Positions 1 to 8,253 are shown, numbered from the stretch's first letter. The stretch: DNA of 64,000 nt from Paenibacillus sp. Root52 (GCF_001426865.1 NZ_LMFO01000016.1:1-64000); one strand, 5' to 3'. Notes: generated by a model from the sequence alone, not told the origin. Program-made: numbers and translations.

Positions 1-51
1 GCCGATGGTACTTGGACCGCAGGGTCCTGGGAGAGTAGGACGCCGCCAAGC
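1..51 (+). rRNA. rrf: 5S rRNA, 3' end (partial)
   Basis: The first 51 bases match the 3' part of a Bacillales 5S rRNA and end in the typical GACGCCGCCAAGC. The 5' part lies outside the window. It marks the end of an rRNA operon transcribed on the plus strand, followed at once by an intrinsic terminator. Confidence 0.93.
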
Positions 52-55
52 AAAG

Positions 56-88
56 AACCACTGCCGATGTTATTCGGTGGTGGTTTTT
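56..88 (+). terminator. rRNA operon terminator
   Basis: An 11-12 bp stem (AACCACTGCCGA with TCGGTGGTGGTT, two G-U pairs) and a short loop are followed by a T run. It directly follows the 5S end. Confidence 0.85.
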
Positions 89-266
89 ATTTGTTTATTG
101 TTCTTTTCTGAAAATATGATATCGTTTTGACATTTTCTAACGAAAAGAAGGTAACAGTTTTGTTACGGAAAGAAAGCTCAAAACCAGTATAATAGGACTA
201 TGTTAATTATGCTAAAAGTACCTCAACACAGAGCTGGAATGTGCAGCTGTGAAAAGGAGGGTGTGT

Positions 267-704
267 GTGTTAAGTCGGCGAAGACTCGGACTATGTTCAT
301 TTCTAATGATCTGCATGTTGGTTTTACTAACCGCTTGCGGTGAAACAGGAGTCGCATGGACTTCTTATGAAGGAGCGGTTAATGAGAAAGGATTCCCCGT
401 TCCCAAGGTAGCCAATAAATCTGACCAATCTGAAGGTAATTCGGATATGGATTATGTACGATATACATTGTCTGGTATCAGTGAAAGCACAAGCTTGCCT
501 GAAGTATATCTAAACGAAATCAAAAATTGGGGCTGGACAGAGGAGCAAGCTAAGCGTAATTCCAATACCTCAAGCTCCCTACGTGTATTTGCTAAAGAGG
601 GACATATCGTACAGTTAGCTGTGCATGATGGATTCTTTACGTTAATGGTTCCAAAGAATGATACAGCCCAAACGACTGTGAAATCATTGGATGACGAGGA
701 CTAG
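267..704 (+). CDS. Small lipoprotein of unknown function
   Basis: Encodes 145 residues from the GTG at 267, chosen because AGGAGG at 255-260 lies 6 nt upstream; an in-frame GTG at 249 would overlap that ribosome site. The N-terminus is a type II signal peptide: three arginines, a hydrophobic stretch, then lipobox LTAC with the lipidated cysteine at about residue 24. The mature part is hydrophilic, with no motif I recognise. It is likely an outer-face membrane-anchored lipoprotein. It stands alone between the rRNA operon terminator and its own terminator at 761-793. The role is unknown. Confidence 0.75.
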   Translation: MLSRRRLGLCSFLMICMLVLLTACGETGVAWTSYEGAVNEKGFPVPKVANKSDQSEGNSDMDYVRYTLSGISESTSLPEVYLNEIKNWGWTEEQAKRNSNTSSSLRVFAKEGHIVQLAVHDGFFTLMVPKNDTAQTTVKSLDDED

Positions 705-760
705 CGATGTCCGTGCATGATCATGAAGTAGTTTAGAATGATGAAATCAAGCCTATATAT

Positions 761-793
761 AAAAGTGCTCGTTACATTGACGAGTGCTTTTTT
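761..793 (+). terminator. Intrinsic terminator after lipoprotein gene
   Basis: AAAAGTGCTCGT pairs perfectly with ACGAGTGCTTTT around a 7-nt loop and runs into six Ts. Confidence 0.88.
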
Positions 794-1059
794 GTTTGGA
801 TGTAGTGGACTTTATTTAATGTGAGAGGATACATATGAGAGTTTAATACTAAAGAACCTTAAGATCGGACAGGTAAGCCCAATGACGTTTAACAATTTCC
901 TCAAGACTAAGGTAGCTAAAAGGGAAATAAGCGCAGATGGAGTAGGGCGAAGACAGAAGTATTAAGGTAATCATATTCCCGATATGAAGGGCATAGAGAG
1001 AAACAGAGAGGAACAGAGAAGGCAAGGTGCAGAAGCTGTGTAAGATACGGTTGGGATCT

Positions 1060-1141
1060 GTGTGAAGCCCAGGTCATAAGGGGCATAAGATTTGACGTCA
1101 TCTCTACCTTCCTCCGGTTTGTTACTGGCAGTCACCTTAGA
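1060..1141 (-). pseudogene. Decayed 16S rRNA fragment (about 82 nt)
   Basis: On the minus strand this stretch reads as a degenerate copy of the 16S rRNA region around E. coli positions 1155-1230. It keeps the universal blocks TAAGGTGACTGCC, ACAAACCGGAGGAAGGT, GATGACGTCAAATC and CCCCTTATGACCTGGGCT, with about five to seven substitutions and one small deletion. Similarity fades on both sides. It lies opposite in direction to the rRNA operon ending at position 51. It is too short and altered to function and is best read as the relic of a former rRNA gene or a recombination scar. Confidence 0.85.
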
Positions 1142-1200
1142 TCGAGGGGAGAGTGAGCTATAGAGGCAGGAAGATACGGGACATTATTTAAACTAATTGG

Positions 1201-1284
1201 TGGGGATAACTCTGATGGCTTGTACCCAGCGTGTGGATAAAGGAGTATTTAAGCGAAAGAAAAAAGGTTATCCACAGTGGATAA
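1201..1284. promoter_or_regulatory. Cluster of DnaA-box-like 9-mers
   Basis: Within 84 bp there are two perfect DnaA boxes, TTATCCACA at 1268-1276 (plus strand) and at 1232-1240 (minus strand, read as TGTGGATAA), plus one-mismatch copies at 1201-1209 and 1276-1284 (both minus strand). The two copies at 1268-1284 form a palindrome. Whether DnaA binds here is inference; the palindrome also works as a terminator stem. Confidence 0.5.
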
Positions 1285-1293
1285 CCTTTTTTA
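1258..1293. terminator. Bidirectional terminator-like palindrome
   Basis: GGTTATCCAC and GTGGATAACC face each other, flanked by an A run on the left and a T run on the right, so it could stop transcription from either side. It could serve the minus-strand membrane-protein gene at 1422-1946. It overlaps two DnaA-box-like sequences. Confidence 0.6.
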
Positions 1294-1421
1294 TGTTGGT
1301 TGATTACTTATCTTGAATATGGAGTGATTCAATTTTAAATTAGGGTAGTAAGAGAAGCGACAATAGTGAAAGCAATATGTAGTACTTAAAACTGATCTCA
1401 ATCTGCATGAGACCGGATTCA

Positions 1422-1946
1422 TTATTGAAGATAATAAGAGACATCTTGATTAGTCAATTTAATCAAACCATCTTTGCGTTCTCTGGAAAGAAACAGAATT
1501 ACATATAAGCGAGGTACAAGCAGCCAGATATGCCAGAATATTAACGCAAACGTAAAGGATAGCGGTGACCAGATCAGACATACTGTGATGATGCATAGGC
1601 CAATCCAGCAAATATTAAGATGTACGCGTACAAACATACGGTAGCTGAAATGCTGGTCAGGGATATAGCCAAGCCAAGGCATACGGAGGCTCCAGCGCCA
1701 GCGTTTGGTATAAGAGCTACGCACTAGAAGGAGTATCGTCCTGGAGATGACATAGTGAATCCAAATTGTAATGGGACCTGCTAGTACAAAAGATAAGAGA
1801 CCCATCCAGGAGAATGCGAGTAAGTTAAAGAAAAGCATGATAATAGGCAAGCAGAGATAGCTGTAGATGACACTACGAGCGATGACCTTTTTTTTCAGAA
1901 GCCGGTATTGATAGAATGTAGCTTTATTCTCCGGTTCAGCGAACAT
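1422..1946 (-). CDS. Small polytopic membrane protein of unknown function
   Basis: Encodes 174 residues with about four hydrophobic segments (roughly residues 24-48, 50-75, 108-128 and 128-150), separated by an arginine- and tryptophan-rich loop around residues 80-100. GGAGG lies about 12 nt before the ATG, slightly far. I do not recognise the family. It sits alone on the minus strand in a region where nearly everything else runs plus. A membrane location is clear from composition; function is unknown. Confidence 0.6.
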   Translation of the reverse strand: MFAEPENKATFYQYRLLKKKVIARSVIYSYLCLPIIMLFFNLLAFSWMGLLSFVLAGPITIWIHYVISRTILLLVRSSYTKRWRWSLRMPWLGYIPDQHFSYRMFVRVHLNICWIGLCIITVCLIWSPLSFTFALIFWHIWLLVPRLYVILFLSRERKDGLIKLTNQDVSYYLQ

Positions 1947-2444
1947 ACGTGGACAAATCCTCCTTCAGGGATCACGTTAATGTGCAAAGATGCTTCAATC
2001 TAGTTGTGGTGTGAATCCTTATGCTTATATGAACCTTGTATGTCATGGTGAGATGATGTACAAGATGTTAAACCTTTTTGAGTCTAGAACCAATTATACT
2101 CCCGATGAGACAGACTGTCAGTTTCCAATGGTGATGTATTATATATCGGCTGAAATTCCAAGATTTTTTAAGGTAATAGAATATTAGTTTTGGAGCGCAT
2201 CCTAAAAGGTGATATTTAACGTTTAAAACATAAGCACGTAGGCTGCCTAATCCAGCCCGAAGATCGTATAACATGCATGAATAGACGCTTTTTAAAGTGA
2301 TGATGATGTTTATTATAGGTACAGACACCCAAGAGGGGAGAAGTGAATATATATATTTTGTAAAAGAAATGCACTATGAAAAGGTTTAAAATAATAGAAA
2401 CTGTGCAATACTGATAGTAAACGTAAAACAAGGTGGGATGGTTG
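1947..2444. other. Intergenic region without a supported gene
   Basis: About 500 bases between the minus-strand membrane protein and csfB. Short open frames occur on both strands, but none has a ribosome site or a protein-like composition. It presumably holds the promoters of both flanking genes. Confidence 0.5.
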
Positions 2445-2630
2445 ATGGAAGAACACACCGAACACACATGTATCATATGCGAGCAACGTAAACGAGACGG
2501 CATTTTTATTGTATCCGAATTTATATGTGATACTTGTGAAGCTGAGATGGTTCATACCGATGCGCAGGATGCGAAGTATAATTATTTTGTCCATCAGATG
2601 AAGCAAATATGGGTGCAAAAGAACGCTTAA
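2445..2630 (+). CDS. csfB: Anti-sigma-G factor Gin (CsfB)
   Basis: Encodes about 61 residues from the ATG at 2445, with AAGGTGGG 7 nt upstream (a GTG at 2433 would overlap that site). Two CxxC pairs (C9/C12 and C28/C31) form the treble-clef zinc site of the Gin family, with the conserved CIIC, FICDTCE and Y-FV-MK-IW pattern. In B. subtilis CsfB binds sigma-G and sigma-E to keep them from acting in the wrong compartment. Its position upstream of a yaaO-type gene and tmk matches B. subtilis. An intrinsic terminator follows. Confidence 0.85.
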   Translation: MEEHTEHTCIICEQRKRDGIFIVSEFICDTCEAEMVHTDAQDAKYNYFVHQMKQIWVQKNA

Positions 2631-2666
2631 AGAAAACAAAACAATATATAGGTGTAGGTATGATCG

Positions 2667-2688
2667 AGACCCCGGGAGGGTCTTTTTT
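2667..2688 (+). terminator. csfB terminator
   Basis: AGACCC and GGGTCT pair around a 5-nt loop, followed by six Ts. Confidence 0.8.
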
Positions 2689-2762
2689 CTGTGTATTCAA
2701 GGGTATGATTGAGAAAGAGGGGGAAATCATCTCATGAGTGCGGTAAAAAGGGATATGCTAAA

Positions 2763-2903
2763 ATGGAGATTGAGTTAAGAAATCAATTGAGTTCAACGGA
2801 TAGAGGATCATTGGTGGAGAGCTTCGTACATCATATAGGAAGAGTTATGGAGTCAGTGTTACTTTTAATCTTAAAAAATGATGGATTAGCACTAGATTAT
2901 TAA
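2763..2903 (+). CDS. Possible small protein, 46 residues
   Basis: An open frame from the ATG at 2763 has AAGGGA about 9 nt upstream and ends 28 nt before the decarboxylase start. The product would be a short amphipathic chain with a hydrophobic stretch near its end (VLLLIL). I do not recognise it. It could be a real small gene co-transcribed with the decarboxylase, or a chance frame. Confidence 0.3.
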   Translation: MEIELRNQLSSTDRGSLVESFVHHIGRVMESVLLLILKNDGLALDY

Positions 2904-2931
2904 AATACTGAGCGTATGGGAAGGTTAGGAT

Positions 2932-4764
2932 ATGAAATTGGAATCACATCGTGCACCGCTTTACGAGGCATTACTTGCGTATCGGGACTCAGGACAACGT
3001 TCCTTTCATGTACCGGGTCACAAAAATGGACAAGTCTATCGAGCTTTATTGCAAAAGGAAAGAAGCACACATTCTGATGATCAGGCTACAAGTGATAATG
3101 AGAGCCATTTGGGGAGAGAGCCGTTAGAGCAATCACAACTACATATAGTAGAGGGAGAGCATGTAAGTACCGGTGAAAGACAGGTGCCTTTACAAGATAC
3201 TACTCTACGGGAAGAGAAGCATCAGGAGGAGCAGTCCCAGTCCAACATCGTACCCACGAGAGCATTCCTAGAGATGATGCGTATGGATGTGACAGAAATC
3301 TCGGGCACGGATGATTTGCATCATCCTGAGGGAGTTATTTTGGAGGCGCAGCAGTTGGCAGCGGATTGTTATGGTGCTGAGGAAAGTTTCTTTTTGGTCG
3401 GGGGGAGCACAGCTGGCAATCTATCGTTACTCTTAACCGTGTGTGATGAGCCGGGAAGTATCGTGCTGGTACAACGTAATGTACACAAGTCCGTTATTTA
3501 TGGGCTGATGCTCGCCGGTGCCAAGGCTGTATTCCTAGAGCCTTGGGTTGATCCTACGTCTGGACTTGCCGTTATGCCGTCTGTTCAGACGGTGCAAGCA
3601 GCTGTCCAGGCATATCCCGAAGCAAAGGGACTACTTGTCACGTTGCCTAACTATTATGGGATGGGCGCTGATCTGACGCCTATAGCCCGTATTTGCCACG
3701 AGGCCGGTATGCCGTTGCTCGTGGATGAAGCGCATGGCGCGCATTATGGGCAGCATCCGGAGCTGCCTGCATCTGCACTGTCCTGCGGAGCGGACGGTGT
3801 AGTGCAGTCTACGCATAAGATGCTGTCTGCCTTCACCATGGGAGCCATGCTGCATGTTCAGGGAACACGGGTTAACCGTTCCCTGCTGCGTCAGCGATTG
3901 GCCATGGTGCAGAGCTCAAGCCCATCATACCCTGTGATGGCTTCGCTCGATCTTGCGCGCCAGCTCCTGCATGTGCGGGGCGCGCAGACTTTCACGGCGG
4001 GGCTCGCCGCCGTGAGCACCTTCAAGCGCGGCCTCGCGGAGCTGCCGCGTTTCCGATTGCTGCAGCCTGCGGCGCTGCAGCAGCAAGTGCTGTCAGCCGA
4101 TGTGGAACCGGCTGACCAAACTGTCCGAGCATCTGCTGCACAGCCAGAGCAGATGCACGGGCAATCGGCGGCAGGGCTAGGCCACGCCGCAGCAGGATAC
4201 ACCGCTCAGGATCCATTCAAGGCCGTCATTTATGACGGATTAGGAATACTGAGCGGTTATGGCTTGCAGCAGCAGCTTGAAGCGCGCGGCTGCATACCCG
4301 AGATGAGCGACGAACGATACGTCGTCTTGCTCTTCAGTTTGGGGTCTACAGAGGAGGATGCCCAGCAGGTGTTACAGGCTTTGCAGGACATCAGCTCAGC
4401 TTCTGCTGGTGAGGAAGATTTGCTCTGTCCTGAGGAATCAGGAGAACATATGAGAGAAGAGAAGCATTACATTTCCACGTGGAACAATTTCCAAGAAAAG
4501 GTAACCTACTCGGAGCCGATCCTATTTTCACTCCAGCCCATTAGAGAAGAGCACACAATAGAAGTACCTATTAATGAATGTGCTGGGCGCTATTCTGCAG
4601 AGATGGTTATTCCATACCCTCCAGGTATTCCTCTCATATATCCTGGGGAGCGTATAAGCCCTACAATACTTGCACGTATACAGCTTCTGCGGGATGAGGG
4701 AGCTAAGTTCCATGGCGTAACCGATGCTTCTCTGCAAACAATGAAGGTAATGAAGAACCAATAG
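2932..4764 (+). CDS. Orn/Lys/Arg decarboxylase family PLP enzyme (YaaO/SpeA type)
   Basis: Encodes 610 residues; relatives at this locus are about 480. It is a fold-type I PLP enzyme predicted to decarboxylate a basic amino acid for polyamine synthesis. Visible motifs are the N-terminal SFHVPGHKNG, ISGTDDLHHPEG, GGSTAGN, VDEAHGAHYGQ and the PLP lysine in STHKML at about residue 296. Two stretches look inserted: a hydrophilic Glu/Gln-rich segment at about 42-107, and an Ala/Gln-rich segment at about 386-424 that falls in a GC-rich patch (about 3950-4200). The C-terminal PYPPGIPLIYPGE motif is intact. Substrate (lysine, arginine or ornithine) cannot be told from sequence alone. Confidence 0.88.
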   Translation: MKLESHRAPLYEALLAYRDSGQRSFHVPGHKNGQVYRALLQKERSTHSDDQATSDNESHLGREPLEQSQLHIVEGEHVSTGERQVPLQDTTLREEKHQEEQSQSNIVPTRAFLEMMRMDVTEISGTDDLHHPEGVILEAQQLAADCYGAEESFFLVGGSTAGNLSLLLTVCDEPGSIVLVQRNVHKSVIYGLMLAGAKAVFLEPWVDPTSGLAVMPSVQTVQAAVQAYPEAKGLLVTLPNYYGMGADLTPIARICHEAGMPLLVDEAHGAHYGQHPELPASALSCGADGVVQSTHKMLSAFTMGAMLHVQGTRVNRSLLRQRLAMVQSSSPSYPVMASLDLARQLLHVRGAQTFTAGLAAVSTFKRGLAELPRFRLLQPAALQQQVLSADVEPADQTVRASAAQPEQMHGQSAAGLGHAAAGYTAQDPFKAVIYDGLGILSGYGLQQQLEARGCIPEMSDERYVVLLFSLGSTEEDAQQVLQALQDISSASAGEEDLLCPEESGEHMREEKHYISTWNNFQEKVTYSEPILFSLQPIREEHTIEVPINECAGRYSAEMVIPYPPGIPLIYPGERISPTILARIQLLRDEGAKFHGVTDASLQTMKVMKNQ

Positions 4765-4807
4765 AGAGAGTTATTTATTTTTTAATAGAGAGAAAGAAGG
4801 TACACCG

Positions 4808-5227
4808 TTGGGTATTCCGCTAAAAAAATATACAGGAATAGTCCTACAAGTCATATGTATGTATGGCTTCTATTGGGTAGGAAACATGATTCAAACCATA
4901 CTGAATCTACCGCTTACGGGTAGCATCATAGGGATGTTAGTACTTTTCATTGTCATTCAACTAGGCTGGATCAAAATAAGCTGGGGTGAAGAAGGCTCGT
5001 CTTGGCTTCAGTCCAATCTGCAATTGTTATTTGTGCCACCAACTGTCGGTATTATTAATCATTTCGATTTCTTCCGAGCCAATACCATCTTACTTGTCCT
5101 TGGGCTAATTGTAAGCACACTAACTACTTGTCTGTTATCTGCCTTAACCAGTCATTGGATTATGGCTTGGAGGGAGAAGTATCAACGGAAGGAGGAACTC
5201 TCGTGTCATCAATCCTCCTTGGATTAG
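4808..5227 (+). CDS. CidA/LrgA family membrane protein
   Basis: Encodes 139 residues from a TTG start at 4808, with GAAGG about 7 nt upstream. Four hydrophobic segments and the pattern LTGSIIGMLVLFIVIQLGWI fit the holin-like CidA/LrgA family, small membrane proteins tied to murein hydrolase control, cell death and, in some species, pyruvate transport. The next gene encodes the LrgB/CidB partner and overlaps by 25 nt, so the pair is translationally coupled. This pair is not at this place in B. subtilis. Confidence 0.88.
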   Translation: MGIPLKKYTGIVLQVICMYGFYWVGNMIQTILNLPLTGSIIGMLVLFIVIQLGWIKISWGEEGSSWLQSNLQLLFVPPTVGIINHFDFFRANTILLVLGLIVSTLTTCLLSALTSHWIMAWREKYQRKEELSCHQSSLD

Positions 5228-5892
5228 GAATGATTATATTGACGGTTGTGATGTATGTGGGAGCGACATATATGTATCGCCGATTCAAATGGCCTATTGT
5301 TATGCCTGTTCTAACGACAACGGCTGTCATTGTTCTGATTTTGGTTATTACAGATATCCCGTTAGATACGTATATGCTTGGGGGGCAATGGATTCAAGAA
5401 CTGCTCGGCCCTGCTGTTGTTTCCTTGGCGTTCCCCTTATCCAAACATATCCATGTGTTAAAAAAGAATATCCTACCCGTTATAGGTGGCACCATTATAG
5501 GTAGCATTACAGGCATGTTCACAGGTGCATCGGTGGCAATTGTGCTAGGATACCCGAAAGAGATGGTCATCGCCATTTTGCCCAAATCGGTAACTACACC
5601 TGTTGCTATTCAGCTTGCTGATCAGGTTGGAGGAAATTCCTCTTTTACTTCACTGTTTGTGATGATTGCGGGTTTCTCCGGTATATTACTGGGTCCCATG
5701 CTGCTAAGGTGGGCAAAAATAAAGAGCAGCCATGCCTATGGGGTTGGTCTAGGTTCAGCATCTCATGCACTGGGAATGGCTAGATCTTTCGAGTATGGGG
5801 AGAATGCTGTGGCATTAAGCTCTGTTTCGATGATTATGAGTGCGATTGTTGGATCAATGATGCTTCCGCTCTGGGTATGGGTGCTGTATTAG
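5203..5892 (+). CDS. LrgB/CidB family membrane protein
   Basis: Encodes about 229 residues from the GTG at 5203, chosen because GGAGG at 5191-5195 lies 7 nt before it inside the preceding gene. It is very hydrophobic, with about six to seven membrane segments, and has LrgB-family motifs: LGPAVVSLAFPL, PKSVTTPVAI and GLGSASHALGMARSFE. It partners the CidA/LrgA-like protein upstream. The family is associated with control of autolysis and with metabolite transport. Exact function here is inferred only. Confidence 0.9.
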   Translation: MSSILLGLGMIILTVVMYVGATYMYRRFKWPIVMPVLTTTAVIVLILVITDIPLDTYMLGGQWIQELLGPAVVSLAFPLSKHIHVLKKNILPVIGGTIIGSITGMFTGASVAIVLGYPKEMVIAILPKSVTTPVAIQLADQVGGNSSFTSLFVMIAGFSGILLGPMLLRWAKIKSSHAYGVGLGSASHALGMARSFEYGENAVALSSVSMIMSAIVGSMMLPLWVWVLY

Positions 5893-6383
5893 AGGCATCT
5901 CAGCGTCGAGTATGGGATTCAGCCCAAATAAGTGGATAGTTACGAAGTTTGTTTTCTTCGCAAACAATGAGTTGCCCACGTAGTTTGGTCTACGCTCCGC
6001 TACTCCATTTCTAGCTTCATCCCATCTCCTCGGTACTGAAAACCGTCCTTTTTGAACATGATTATAAGGGAAATGCTGACCATCAGCCATTGATCATGTA
6101 TAGTAATATAAATAGAAGCTTGTACAAAAGTAGACAGTGAGGCTTCTGGGTGCATGGGCATACACCTTCAAGCAGGCTACTTCATAGTCTGGAGTATGTA
6201 GCCCAGTGTACGACAGATAAATTCAGCTATGTGGATTTAACTAACGGCAATCTGGATGAGTTTTTTTATCAAGAGATCAGTCGTAGAAGTTATGTAGCTG
6301 AACTTACACAGAGCATATTCATTACACAGTACTCACGATCACACATTTAGACGCAATAATCGATATAGAAAGCAGGGAAGCAT
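5893..6383. other. Intergenic region with a repeat-like element
   Basis: About 490 bases without a supported gene. The left half (about 5935-6062) is a hairpin-rich repeat-like element described separately. The right half has an open frame at 6150-6350 without a ribosome site, which I do not call a gene. Confidence 0.55.
5935..6062 (-). repeat. Intergenic repeat-like element A
   Basis: On the minus strand it begins with ATGTTCAAAAAGGACGG and carries ATGGAGTAGCGGAGCGT (6008-5992), which matches 16 of 17 bases of a motif in another element at 26527-26543. A clean hairpin CGTAG-CTACG (around 5979-5995) and a GTTTG/CAAAC hairpin follow. I recall similar sequences in intergenic regions of Paenibacillus, but no search was run. 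The boundaries are estimates. Confidence 0.5.
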
Positions 6384-7031
6384 ATGCAGGGCAGAGGTAA
6401 ATTCATTACGCTGGAAGGGGGAGAGGGTTCCGGAAAAACAACGATGATCAGCAGGTTAGGTTCTTACTTGGAAGAACAGGGTATACCATTGCTAGTTACT
6501 CGTGAGCCTGGTGGGATTGAGATTGCGGAGAAAATACGTTCCATCATCCTTGACCCTCTTCATACGTCAATGGATTCACGAACCGAAGCACTGCTCTATG
6601 CGGCTGCTCGTAGTCAGCATCTGGCGGAGAAGGTGGAGCCAGCACTGAAGGCAGGTAAGATGGTCATCTGTGACCGGTTTGTTGACAGCAGTCTGGCTTA
6701 CCAAGGATATGCTCGTGGACTTGGCATGGAATCCGTATGGGCTATTAATAAGTTTGCGATCGGTGACCTAATGCCAGATGTGACGCTGTATCTGGATATT
6801 GAACCTGAAGAAGGGCTTGCCCGGATCAATGCTCATAATGGACGTGAAGTGAACCGTCTAGACTTGGAAAGTTTAGAGTTTCATCGAAAAGTACGTGAGG
6901 GTTATTTTCTTCTAAAGGAACAATTCCCAGATCGGATTCAAATTATTGATGCTTCCCGCAAGCCAGATGAGGTTGCTGCTTCAATGATTTTGTCGCTTAA
7001 GGCAGGGATTTTGAAGGATTTTGACGAGTAA
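6384..7031 (+). CDS. tmk: Thymidylate kinase
   Basis: Encodes 215 residues, the usual size. It phosphorylates dTMP to dTDP with ATP, an essential step of dTTP supply. The P-loop GGEGSGKT lies at residues 12-19, the DR-F signature [12 protein letters not shown] near 94-105, and a lid region follows with [12 protein letters not shown]. It heads the tmk-darA-yaaR-holB run. Ribosome site AGGGAAG precedes the ATG. Confidence 0.96.
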   Translation: MQGRGKFITLEGGEGSGKTTMISRLGSYLEEQGIPLLVTREPGGIEIAEKIRSIILDPLHTSMDSRTEALLYAAARSQHLAEKVEPALKAGKMVICDRFVDSSLAYQGYARGLGMESVWAINKFAIGDLMPDVTLYLDIEPEEGLARINAHNGREVNRLDLESLEFHRKVREGYFLLKEQFPDRIQIIDASRKPDEVAASMILSLKAGILKDFDE

Positions 7032-7076
7032 TTGTCTAATATATAAACATGGCATTTATGAAGTGCTTATTATTGA

Positions 7077-7421
<345 letters not shown>

Positions 7422-7800
7422 GAGGGATTAAGCGTAATCTCTAATACGCCTCGGATGAATCATGCCTCAAGGCATAATAGAGAAAAGTTACGTCTTTCTT
7501 AAGATCAACAATCGACATTCTTCGTCCAAGAAAAATAATCCATAATAGTGTACGTTCAAAAGCTTTTTGAACAACCTCAACTGTATAGGACGGCTCTTCT
7601 TGGACGAAGGCTGACTATTCTAGAAATGCATAAATTGCACATGATGGTGAATTTTCTCTACCATTATATATAGAGGTTTATACAGCTCATAATAAAGGCT
7701 AATTTCACGCACAGGCGCAATGCGCACTGTGCTGATGGGCGATTGCCCTACAGAAGACGTATCTTGATAACAGGTATTATAATAGAAAGCGGGCGTATCC
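7422..7800. other. Intergenic region rich in inverted repeats
   Basis: About 380 bases between darA and yaaR with no gene. It contains ATGCCT-CA-AGGCAT (7460s), the nested inverted repeat at 7520-7609, and a GGGC-GATT-GCCC hairpin near 7728-7740. No clear darA terminator with a T run is seen. Confidence 0.6.
7520..7609. repeat. Nested inverted repeat
   Basis: A perfect 13-bp inverted repeat, CTTCGTCCAAGAA at 7520-7532 and TTCTTGGACGAAG at 7597-7609, encloses a perfect 8-bp palindrome GTTCAAAAGCTTTTTGAAC at 7554-7572. The inner palindrome shares GCTTTTTGAACA with the hairpin at 22097-22120. It may be a MITE-like element or a structured transcript end. Confidence 0.6.
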
Positions 7801-8244
7801 ATGAAAATCAATCCTGGGTTCCGGCCAATGCAGAGCGGTATCAGTTCTTCCGATTCTAGCTCTAAGCCGGTTCAATCCAAAAACTTCTCTGATATGATGA
7901 ATCACCAGGGTGAACGAGCGTCACAGGCTGAATTGAACCGTAGATTAAGTGAAATTCAAATGCAGGGTGACCGCTTGGCTCGATCCATGACGATCCGCGA
8001 ACTCAAAGCTTATAAGCAGCTCGTAAAGCGGTTTTTAGAAGAAACGGTTCGTCGCGGTGTCTCTATGAAAGAAACTCGGGGATGGGATCGCAGAGGACGG
8101 GGTAAACGGTATAAATTGATTGATGAAGTCGATGCAGCCCTGTTAATAATGGCAGATGAGCTGCTTGAGACTGAGGATGGAAAAATTACACTGCTTCAAC
8201 AAGTCGGTGAAATTCGGGGAATGCTTATTAATTTAAGCTTCTGA
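7801..8244 (+). CDS. yaaR: YaaR family protein (DUF327)
   Basis: Encodes 147 residues. After a disordered Ser-rich N-terminus comes an alpha-helical domain with RLARSMTIRELKAYKQLVKRFLEE and KETRGWDRRGRGKRYKLIDEVD, the YaaR pattern. The biochemical role of the family is not established. It is next to holB as in B. subtilis. The ribosome site before the ATG is weak. Confidence 0.88.
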   Translation: MKINPGFRPMQSGISSSDSSSKPVQSKNFSDMMNHQGERASQAELNRRLSEIQMQGDRLARSMTIRELKAYKQLVKRFLEETVRRGVSMKETRGWDRRGRGKRYKLIDEVDAALLIMADELLETEDGKITLLQQVGEIRGMLINLSF

Positions 8245-8253
8245 GGAGGAAGT

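Larger units (their letters stand above)
794..1421. other. Gene-poor intergenic region
   Basis: No convincing coding region is seen in about 630 bases. It holds the 16S rRNA relic, the DnaA-box cluster and the bidirectional terminator. The remainder looks like decayed sequence. Confidence 0.6.

Noticed and set aside
1990..2187. 65-codon open frame upstream of csfB
   Set aside because: No ribosome site and no protein-like pattern; overlapped by equally long frames on the other strand.
5128..5202. Longer N-terminus for the LrgB-like protein
   Set aside because: It lies inside the CidA/LrgA gene and would include the GGAGG that serves the GTG at 5203.
6150..6350. Open frame of 66 codons before tmk
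   Set aside because: No ribosome site, no recognisable composition, and it lies in a gap holding a repeat-like element.
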